Assembly: GCA_038239485.1 (NCBI GenBank)
Contig: JBBSET010000057.1
Coordinates: 1-23,451 of the forward strand
Source of the DNA: DASQEH01 sp038239485
GTDB lineage: Bacteria > Actinomycetota > Actinomycetes > Propionibacteriales > Nocardioidaceae
Reading direction: 5' to 3'
Length of the DNA: 23,451 bases
Positions 17,917 through 23,451 of the stretch are shown here, one piece after another; positions within the stretch are counted from its first letter, which is position 1, and the number at the start of each line of letters is the position of its first letter. The notes below the pieces were generated by a model that was not told the DNA's origin, ran no database searches, and saw nothing but the letters and a program-made list of their open reading frames with translations. The translations under genes and the position numbers were made by a program.

Positions 17917-17934
17917 CCACACGGGCACCACATC
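17895..17934 (+). promoter_or_regulatory. Four-unit PhoP-box-like array before the glycosyltransferase operon
   Basis: Four heptamers in exact 11-bp phase, TCACAGC (17895), GCACAGA (17906), CCACACG (17917) and CCACATC (17928), share a CACA core at 17896, 17907, 17918 and 17929. The first is identical to the half-site before the PhoP-like gene. The array straddles the kinase stop and ends 21 bp before the glycosyltransferase ATG. A fifth core, CACA at 17942, is out of phase. Confidence 0.6.
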
Positions 17935-17951
17935 GTGGCGCCACACCGTGG
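17928..17951 (+). repeat. Tandem dyads CCACAYCGTGG before the glycosyltransferase start
   Basis: CCACATCGTGG (17928-17938) and CCACACCGTGG (17941-17951) differ in one base and are 13 bp apart. Each is itself an inverted repeat (CCAC-N3-GTGG). They fill the space up to 5 nt before ATG 17956 and include part of its G-rich ribosome binding site. Confidence 0.6.
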
Positions 17952-17955
17952 GGGC

Positions 17956-20142
17956 ATGAGTGTTGCCTCCCCCTCCAGGACATCGACGGAGGACACGCCG
18001 TCTGGTCCCGAACCTTCCTCAGACTCCACCCTGACGCCCCGCCGGTCCTCCTCGTCACTCGACCGGTTCTGGCGTGGCCCCGTCGAAGATGCGCCGTGGG
18101 TACGGCCGGCAGTCCTCGCCTTGCTGGTCGCCACGGCCGTTCTCTACCTGTGGGGACTCGGCGCGTCAGGGTGGGCCAACTCCTTCTACTCCGCGGCGGT
18201 TCAGGCCGGCTCTGAGTCGTGGAAGGCGTTCTTCTTCGGCTCGTCGGACGCCGCGAACTCGATCACCGTCGACAAGCCGCCGCTCGCGCTCTGGGTGATG
18301 GACCTCTCGGTCCGCGTCTTCGGGCTCAGCTCCTGGAGCATCCTGGTTCCGCAGGCCCTGATGGGTGTCGGGTCTGTCGCGCTGCTGTACGGGACCGTAC
18401 GCCGCAGCGTCGCCTCCGCCGGGGCGGGCCTGCTGGCCGGCGCGATCCTGGCGCTGACGCCGGTCGCCGCCTTGATGTTCCGGTTCAACAACCCTGACGC
18501 CGCCCTGGTCCTCCTGCTCATCGGCTCGGTCGCCGCGACGATGCGGGCCGTCGAGGCCACCTCGTCGACGCAGGTCGACTCCGGCCGGATCCCGGCAGCA
18601 GTGCGCTGGCTCGCGCTCGCGGGCGCCCTGGTCGGGCTCGCCTTCCTGGCGAAGATGCTGCAGGCGTTTCTCGTCCTGCCGGGCCTCGGGGCGGTCTATC
18701 TGCTGGCAGCCGATACGTCGCTGGCCCGACGCGTCAAGCACCTGCTGGTCGCCTTCGCGGCGATGCTCGTGACGGCCGGCTGGTGGGTCGCGATCGTCGC
18801 CCTGTGGCCGGCGTCGAGCAGGCCCTATATCGGCGGCTCGGAGCACAACTCCATCCTGGAGCTGACGTTCGGGTACAACGGGCTCGGGCGCATCACCGGC
18901 TCGGAGACGGGGTCGGTCGGGGGCGGGGGTGGCTGGGGCGCGACCGGCTGGCTGCGGCTGCTCAACTCCGAGATCGGTGGCCAGATCGGATGGCTGCTGC
19001 CCGCCTCCGTGCTGCTCCTCGCCGCCGGCGCCTGGTTCACCCGCAAGTCCGGACGAACCGATCTCACGCGAGCGGCTCTCGTCGCCTGGGGAGGATGGCT
19101 GCTCGTCACCGCCGCGACCTTCAGCTTCATGAGCGGGATCTTCCACGCCTACTACACGGTGGCGCTCGCTCCCGCCGTCGGCGCGATCGTCGCCATCGGT
19201 GCGACCGTGCTGTGGCGTCGGCGCGACGAGTACGCAGCCGCCCTGGTACTGGCCGGCGCGGTGGCGTCCACGTCGTCGTTCGGGTTCTTCCTACTCAACC
19301 GCACCCCGGGCTACGACGCCTGGCTGAAGTGGGCCGTCCTCGTCGTCGGCATCGGCGCGGCGCTGCTGATCGCGGTCGTCCGGCACGTGCCGCAGCGGGT
19401 GGGCCAGACTGCGGTCGCGGGCGCCCTGGTCGCCTCGCTCGCCGGCCCGGCGGCCTACACGCTCACGACCGTGTCGACCCCCCACACCGGGTCGATCCCG
19501 ACCGCCGGCCCCACGGTGGCCGGTGCCGGCTTCGGGGCAATGGGCGGCGCGCCGATGGGAGCCGTCAGGTTCGGCGGCATCACGGGGCGGCTGCCCGACG
19601 GTACGACCGGCCAGTTCCCCGGCGGTCCCACCGGTGGCTTCCCCGGCGGTCCGACCGGTGGCTTCCCCGGCGGCATGACTGGTGGCACGGGCAGCGCCTC
19701 GGTCGGCGGCCTGCTGGACGGGAGCACCTCGTCAGCCAAGGTCACGGCGCTGCTGGAGGCCAACGCCTCGGACTACACCTGGGTCGCCGCCGCCGTCGGC
19801 TCCAACACCGCGGCGGGTTTCCAGCTCGCGTCGCAGCAGCCGGTGATGCCGATCGGGGGGTTCAACGGGAGCGACCCTAGCCCGAGCCTAGCGGCGTTCA
19901 GGGCGCTGGTGGCGAAGGGTGAGATTCACTACTTCATCGGGACGGGTTCGTTGGCCCGAAGCGCCACCGGCACGGGTCAGCCCGGCCGCGCCGCAGCCGG
20001 TGGGCGACGGACGCTGATTCCGGGCGGACCGACAGCGGGAGGCAGCACGAGTACCCAGATCAGTACCTGGGTCGCCCACCACTTCACCGCCAAGACCGTC
20101 GACGGGGTGACGTTGTACGACCTGAGCGACGTCGCGAAATGA
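17956..20142 (+). CDS. GT39-type (ArnT/YkcB-like) membrane glycosyltransferase
   Basis: A 728-aa polytopic membrane enzyme of the GT-C fold that uses a polyprenyl-phosphate sugar and transfers the sugar outside the membrane. A disordered Ser/Thr/Pro-rich N-tail precedes about eleven hydrophobic helices. The first outer loop has family residues in YSAAVQAGSESWKAFFFG and SITVDKPPLALWVMDLSVR, and FRFNNPDAALVLLL follows. The C-terminal third is extracytoplasmic: a Gly/Pro-rich linker with four octapeptide repeats, then a domain with YTWVAAAVGSNTAAGFQLAS, VMPIGGFNGSDPSPS and HYFIG, as in YkcB-like proteins. ATG 17956 is preferred (GGGGG upstream) over in-frame GTG 17935. The acceptor is unknown. 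The next gene probably makes its lipid-linked donor. Confidence 0.9.
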   Translation: MSVASPSRTSTEDTPSGPEPSSDSTLTPRRSSSSLDRFWRGPVEDAPWVRPAVLALLVATAVLYLWGLGASGWANSFYSAAVQAGSESWKAFFFGSSDAANSITVDKPPLALWVMDLSVRVFGLSSWSILVPQALMGVGSVALLYGTVRRSVASAGAGLLAGAILALTPVAALMFRFNNPDAALVLLLIGSVAATMRAVEATSSTQVDSGRIPAAVRWLALAGALVGLAFLAKMLQAFLVLPGLGAVYLLAADTSLARRVKHLLVAFAAMLVTAGWWVAIVALWPASSRPYIGGSEHNSILELTFGYNGLGRITGSETGSVGGGGGWGATGWLRLLNSEIGGQIGWLLPASVLLLAAGAWFTRKSGRTDLTRAALVAWGGWLLVTAATFSFMSGIFHAYYTVALAPAVGAIVAIGATVLWRRRDEYAAALVLAGAVASTSSFGFFLLNRTPGYDAWLKWAVLVVGIGAALLIAVVRHVPQRVGQTAVAGALVASLAGPAAYTLTTVSTPHTGSIPTAGPTVAGAGFGAMGGAPMGAVRFGGITGRLPDGTTGQFPGGPTGGFPGGPTGGFPGGMTGGTGSASVGGLLDGSTSSAKVTALLEANASDYTWVAAAVGSNTAAGFQLASQQPVMPIGGFNGSDPSPSLAAFRALVAKGEIHYFIGTGSLARSATGTGQPGRAAAGGRRTLIPGGPTAGGSTSTQISTWVAHHFTAKTVDGVTLYDLSDVAK
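19591..19686 (+). repeat. Four 24-bp repeats in the glycosyltransferase linker
   Basis: Four 24-bp units (19591, 19615, 19639, 19663) encode LPDGTTGQ, FPGGPTGG, FPGGPTGG and FPGGMTGG. Units 2 and 3 differ by one base, which suggests recent duplication. They form a Gly/Pro-rich linker between the membrane part and the extracytoplasmic C-terminal domain. Confidence 0.85.
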
Positions 20143-21473
20143 TCGCCGCCGACGTCGCGGAGGCCGGGTTCGCCTCACCGCTCGTGCCGGTTCGCACCCT
20201 CGACGTCGTGATTCCGGTCTACAACGAGGAGGTCGATCTCGAGCCGTCGGCCCGCCGGCTGCTCGCCCACCTGTCCGACCTCCCGTTCACCTTCCAGGTG
20301 ACGATCGCCGACAACGCCAGCACGGACGGGACTGCGCTGGTCGCGCGACGGCTGGCGCACGAGAACCCGGACGTGGTCGTGGTCAGTCTTGCGCTCAAGG
20401 GTCGCGGCCGAGCGCTCAAGCAGGTGTGGTCGCAGTCGCCGTCACCGGTCCTCGTCTACATGGACGTCGACCTGTCGACCGACCTGAACGCGCTGCTGCC
20501 GCTGGTTGCGCCTCTGCTGAGCCGGCACTCCGAGATCGCCATCGGGACCCGCCTGACCCGGCACTCGCGGGTCGAACGCGGAGCGAAGCGCGAGATCATC
20601 TCTCGCGGCTACAACCTGCTGCTGCGCGGCACTCTGCGGGCTCGCTTCAGTGACGCGCAGTGCGGTTTCAAGGCGATGCGACGCGAGGTCGCCCAGCAGC
20701 TGCTGCCCTTGGTCAAGGACGACGAGTGGTTCTTCGACACCGAGCTACTGGTCCTTGCGGAGCGCGCCGGGCTGCGGATCCACGAGGTCGCCGTCGACTG
20801 GGTCGACGACCCGGACAGCCGGGTCGACGTCTGGCGTACCGCCACCGACGATCTTCGTGGGATCGGACGTCTCGGCTGGTCGCTGCTACGAGGACAGGTA
20901 CCTCTGTCCGAGCTACAGCGCACCGTCGGCCGGACCCGTCGCGACGGCGCCCTGGGTCGGCTCGGCGCACAGTCGGCCATATTCGTCCTCATCGGCATCG
21001 CGTCCACGATGGTGTACGCCGGGCTGTTCCTCGGCCTGCGGACATCGATGCCGGCGCAGTCGGCCAACGCGGCGGCACTGGTGCTGACGGCCGTCGCCAA
21101 CACGGCAGCGAACCGCCGCCTCACCTTCGGTATCTCTGGTCCCGCGAAGCGCTGGCGGCACCAGGCTCAGGGCCTGCTCGTGCTCGGCGGCGGGCTGATC
21201 GCGACCAGCCTCGCCCTGTGGGCGGTGAAGCGGGCGGCCGGGCCGGGCCATCCGGTTGTCGAGCTGGTCGTGCTCACGGCGGTGAACCTCGGCGTGACCA
21301 TTCTTCGCTTCGTCGCGATGCGGACCTGGATGTTCCGCAGTCCGCCGGATCGCGAGGCTGCGGGTCCGGGGGTGCCGACTCCGGCGGCTGGTCTCGCGGT
21401 GGCGAGTCCGGTCGAGACCTACCCTGCCCCGTCGGGAGCGGGACCTGCTCCCTTCGCCCACGACCAGGCGTAG
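20139..21473 (+). CDS. Glycosyltransferase family 2 / GtrA fusion protein
   Basis: A 444-aa protein. The GT2 domain (about 20-255) is of the dolichol-phosphate-mannose-synthase type: VVIPVYNEEVDLEPS, the metal-binding DVD (109-111) in YMDVDLSTD, SDAQCGFKAMRR and DDEWFFDTELLVLAERAG. A GtrA domain with about four membrane helices follows (about 275-400), with AANRRLTFGI between helices. It is expected to load a sugar from a nucleotide donor onto polyprenyl phosphate and to help move it across the membrane, supplying the preceding GT39 enzyme. The ATG overlaps that gene's stop by 4 bp (ATGA). The 3' end overlaps convergent hmgA by 55 bp; the C-terminal tail (about 400-444) is disordered. Confidence 0.92.
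   Translation: MIAADVAEAGFASPLVPVRTLDVVIPVYNEEVDLEPSARRLLAHLSDLPFTFQVTIADNASTDGTALVARRLAHENPDVVVVSLALKGRGRALKQVWSQSPSPVLVYMDVDLSTDLNALLPLVAPLLSRHSEIAIGTRLTRHSRVERGAKREIISRGYNLLLRGTLRARFSDAQCGFKAMRREVAQQLLPLVKDDEWFFDTELLVLAERAGLRIHEVAVDWVDDPDSRVDVWRTATDDLRGIGRLGWSLLRGQVPLSELQRTVGRTRRDGALGRLGAQSAIFVLIGIASTMVYAGLFLGLRTSMPAQSANAAALVLTAVANTAANRRLTFGISGPAKRWRHQAQGLLVLGGGLIATSLALWAVKRAAGPGHPVVELVVLTAVNLGVTILRFVAMRTWMFRSPPDREAAGPGVPTPAAGLAVASPVETYPAPSGAGPAPFAHDQA
21390..21419 (-). terminator. Hairpin directly after the hmgA stop codon
   Basis: GGTCTCG (21390-21396) and CGAGACC (21413-21419) are perfect 7-bp arms with a 16-nt loop. On the minus strand the stem begins at the last base of the hmgA TAG. 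There is no U-tract, so termination is only suggested. The stem lies inside the end of the GT2-GtrA gene. Confidence 0.35.
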
Positions 21474-22657
21474 GCGTGGTCGTCGGTGGCCAGCGCAGCC
21501 TCGCCCAGGTCGAGCGGGCGGAACGTGTCGACCATGACTGCGAGCTCGTCGAAGTACTCCACGCCGATCGACCGTTCGTAGGCACCGGTCTGCGGGCCGT
21601 GTGCATGGCCACCGGGGTGGACGGTGACGGACCCCCTGGCTATCCCCGAGCCTTTGCGAGCCTCGTAGTCGCCGTCGACGTAGAACATGATCTCGTCGCT
21701 GTCGACATTGGAGTGGTAGTACGGCACGGGGATCGACAGCGGGTGGTAGTCGACCTTGCGCGGGACGAAGTTGCATACCACGAAGTTGTTGCCCTGGAAC
21801 ACCTGGTGCACGGGCGGCGGCTGGTGCACCCGCCCGGTGATCGGCTCGAAGTCCGACACGTTGAACACGTAGGGATAGAGGCAGCCGTCCCACCCCACCA
21901 CGTCGAAGGGATGGAACGGGTAGGTGTACACGGTGCCCGCGATGCCACTCGGTCCACTGCCGCGGTGCTTGATCAACACCTCGGTGTCCGTCGCGGGGTC
22001 CAGGCCCAGCTGGTCGGCGAGGAGCGGCCCCGATGGCCCGCGCAGGTCCCGCTCGCAGTAGGGGGCGTGCTCGAGAAGCTGGCCGAACGCTGACAGGTAC
22101 CGCTTGGGTGGTGTGATGTGCGAGTTCGCCTCGATGCAGTACACCCGGACCGGGTGCTCGCCGGTCGGCAGCCAGCGGTGCGTGGTCGCTCGCGGCACCA
22201 CGACGTAGTCCCCCTCGCCGACGTCGAAGGACCCGAAGACCGTCTCCACCCGGGCCGCTCCCCGCTCGACGTAGAGACACTCGTCGCCGATGCCGTTGCG
22301 GTACAGCGGGGACACGGCGCCTGCCACCACGTAGGAGATCCGGACGTCGGCGTTGGCCAGCACCAGCCGCCGTCCCTTGACGACGTCCACCTCCGACACC
22401 GCTGCGGCGTCGAAGAGGTCGTGCAGCCTCAGGTGGAGCGGCTTCAGCGGATGGTTCGGGGTCGTCTCGAGCCCGCTCAGCGTCCAGTCGGTGGCATCGA
22501 CGATCCGGGAGGGAAGGTTGCGGTGGTACAGCAGCGACGAGTCCGACGAGAACCCCTCCTCACCCATCAGCTCCTCGTAGGCCAGCTCACCCCCGGCGAG
22601 ACGGTGCTGGGTGTGGCGCTTGGGCGGGAAAGACCCGCAGGCGCGGTAGTAGGACAT
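21419..22657 (-). CDS. hmgA: Homogentisate 1,2-dioxygenase
   Basis: Fe(II) enzyme that opens the ring of homogentisate to maleylacetoacetate in tyrosine and phenylalanine catabolism. The 412-aa protein begins MSYYRACGSFPPKRHTQ from ATG 22657, with GGAGG about 7 nt upstream; an in-frame ATG at 22675 is less well placed. The cupin-type C-terminal half has VHQPPPVHQVFQGNNFVVC, then VPYYHSNVDSDEIMFYVDG and VTVHPGGHAHGPQ. Likely iron ligands are H315, D321 or E322, and H353, by comparison with the His-Glu-His set of the human enzyme. It is divergent from fahA, which acts two steps later (or one, if isomerisation is bypassed); no isomerase gene is in view. Its 3' end overlaps the GT2-GtrA gene by 55 bp. 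Confidence 0.92.
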   Translation of the reverse strand: MSYYRACGSFPPKRHTQHRLAGGELAYEELMGEEGFSSDSSLLYHRNLPSRIVDATDWTLSGLETTPNHPLKPLHLRLHDLFDAAAVSEVDVVKGRRLVLANADVRISYVVAGAVSPLYRNGIGDECLYVERGAARVETVFGSFDVGEGDYVVVPRATTHRWLPTGEHPVRVYCIEANSHITPPKRYLSAFGQLLEHAPYCERDLRGPSGPLLADQLGLDPATDTEVLIKHRGSGPSGIAGTVYTYPFHPFDVVGWDGCLYPYVFNVSDFEPITGRVHQPPPVHQVFQGNNFVVCNFVPRKVDYHPLSIPVPYYHSNVDSDEIMFYVDGDYEARKGSGIARGSVTVHPGGHAHGPQTGAYERSIGVEYFDELAVMVDTFRPLDLGEAALATDDHAYAWSWAKGAGPAPDGAG

Positions 22658-22703
22658 CGCGTTCCTCCCTGACACTGGCCACCGGCACTGTCGCGCCCGA
22701 CTG

Positions 22704-22720
22704 TCCGGATAACGGACATC
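22704..22720. promoter_or_regulatory. 17-bp dyad between hmgA and fahA, candidate operator
   Basis: TGTCCG (22704-22709), GATAA, CGGACA (22715-22720) is a perfect dyad in the 105-bp divergent gap. The 6-5-6 layout resembles IclR-family operators, and several aromatic-catabolism regulators belong to that family. A TTGATA on the minus strand (22732-22727) just upstream could be the hmgA -35. The regulator gene is not in the window. Confidence 0.5.
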
Positions 22721-22750
22721 CCTGTATCAACTGCCTTGTCACGATTGCAG

Positions 22751-22756
22751 TAGCGT
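22751..22756 (+). promoter_or_regulatory. Candidate -10 box for leaderless fahA
   Basis: TAGCGT fits TANNNT and leaves 6 nt before GTG 22763, placing the start codon at +1. No Shine-Dalgarno is present, and an in-frame TAG at 22751 rules out an earlier start. Confidence 0.45.
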
Positions 22757-22762
22757 GTCGAC

Positions 22763-23451
22763 GTGTCAACGCTGCGCAACGAGACGCTTCCGTACGGCAT
22801 CTTCAGCGTGGCCGGCGACGAGCCGAGGGTCGGAGTCCGCTTCCTCGACGAGGTCATCGACCTCGCCGCCGCCGCCAGGGCGGTCCGGCATCCAGCCGCG
22901 GACGTGTTCGCCCAGGCCTCCCTCAACCCGATGATGGCACTCGGCCCGGCCAGCTGGCCAGAGGTCCGGCGCTGGGTCCGCTCGCTCGTGACCGACGATG
23001 ATCTGCGTGGCGTCATACGAGCCTGCACGGTCGCGCTGGAACGGGTGAGCCTGCACCTCCCGATCGTCGTCGCCGACTACGTCGACTTCTATGCCAGCGA
23101 GCACCACGCGTCCAACGTCGGCGCGATCTTCCGGCCCGACTCCCCCGGTCTGCCCCCCAGCTGGAAGCATCTGCCCATCGGGTACCACGGCCGAGCGGGC
23201 ACGGTGGTGGTCAGCGGCACCGACGTCGTCCGCCCGGCGGGTCAGCGACACCCCGGAGCCGACGGCCCACGACCGGTTTTCGGGCCGTCGACGCGGCTCG
23301 ACATCGAGTGCGAGGTCGGCTTCGTGGTCGGGACCGGCAGCACGCGTGGTAGCCCGGTCACCGTCGGGGAGGCGCGGGAGCACATCTTCGGCGTCGTGCT
23401 CCTCAACGACTGGAGTGCGCGCGACATCCAGGCCTGGGAGTACGTGCCGCT
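22763..23451 (+). CDS. fahA: Fumarylacetoacetase, N-terminal part (cut by right edge)
   Basis: Fumarylacetoacetate hydrolase catalyses the last step of tyrosine catabolism, giving fumarate and acetoacetate. The first 229 codons are present; a full enzyme has about 400 residues. It begins at GTG 22763 (VSTLRNETLPYGIFSV). The SH3-like N-domain ends near 110. The catalytic domain follows with ADYVDFYASEHHA (Asp metal ligand and catalytic His region), LPIGYHGRAG, the two Glu metal ligands in LDIECEVGFVVG, and LLNDWSARDIQAWEYVPL at the window edge. These match the known Asp-Glu-Glu-Asp metal set of the mammalian enzyme. It is divergent from hmgA and probably shares its regulator. Confidence 0.95.
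   Translation, partial: MSTLRNETLPYGIFSVAGDEPRVGVRFLDEVIDLAAAARAVRHPAADVFAQASLNPMMALGPASWPEVRRWVRSLVTDDDLRGVIRACTVALERVSLHLPIVVADYVDFYASEHHASNVGAIFRPDSPGLPPSWKHLPIGYHGRAGTVVVSGTDVVRPAGQRHPGADGPRPVFGPSTRLDIECEVGFVVGTGSTRGSPVTVGEAREHIFGVVLLNDWSARDIQAWEYVP

Noticed and set aside
20660..22280. Long frames on plus (20660-22093) and minus (20913-22280) strands
   Set aside because: Both run across parts of the GT2-GtrA gene and hmgA out of frame, are Arg/Gly/Pro-rich, and contain no domain; the real genes are clear.

Overview
The window is GC-rich, tightly packed chromosomal DNA of an actinobacterium. Heavy GTG start use, frequent 1-8 bp gene overlaps and the order pgsA-DUF881-sbp-DUF881-gcvH-garA-ftsR-DUF151-MerR-gcvP (the Rv1822-Rv1832 neighbourhood of Mycobacterium tuberculosis) support this. 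The zinc-ribbon GarA suggests Nocardioidaceae or a relative, but that is inference. I see no IS, phage, CRISPR, tRNA or rRNA, and no gene-free stretch over 300 bp. All assignments come from reading the sequence; no database was searched.

Layout. (1) 1-3973, plus strand: the end of sbcD, cut by the left edge where the sequence looks unreliable, and complete sbcC (DNA-end processing nuclease). (2) 3984-6880, plus: tldD-tldE, a two-subunit peptidase. Its last stop codon overlaps the stop of convergent gcvP. (3) 6877-15447, minus: reading downstream, a CDP-alcohol phosphatidyltransferase, DUF881, Sbp, DUF881, gcvH, a GarA-type FHA protein, FtsR, a DUF151 nuclease-like protein, a second MerR regulator (Rv1830/ResR-like) and gcvP. 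It mixes the glycine cleavage system, a 2-oxoglutarate/glutamate metabolic switch, regulators of growth and division, and a membrane module whose DUF881/Sbp proteins accompany ftsA-ftsZ in Bacillus. (4) 15660-21473, plus: a PhoP/PhoR-like two-component system followed by a GT39-type membrane glycosyltransferase and a GT2-GtrA fusion. (5) 21419-23451: divergent hmgA and fahA (right-truncated), the last steps of tyrosine/homogentisate catabolism.

The strongest unexplained signal is regulatory. A direct repeat identical to the M. tuberculosis PhoP box (TCACAGC, 4 bp, TCACAGC) lies in front of the PhoP-like gene. A four-unit, 11-bp-phased degenerate array of the same motif lies across the end of the sensor kinase gene, just before the glycosyltransferase pair. 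This predicts that the PhoPR-like system controls itself and the adjacent lipid-linked surface-glycosylation operon. Other notable points are a zinc ribbon fused to GarA, an expected His replaced by Pro next to the PLP lysine of GcvP, three apparently leaderless genes (tldD, DUF151, fahA), a hairpin carrying two convergent stop codons, and a 17-bp dyad between hmgA and fahA.
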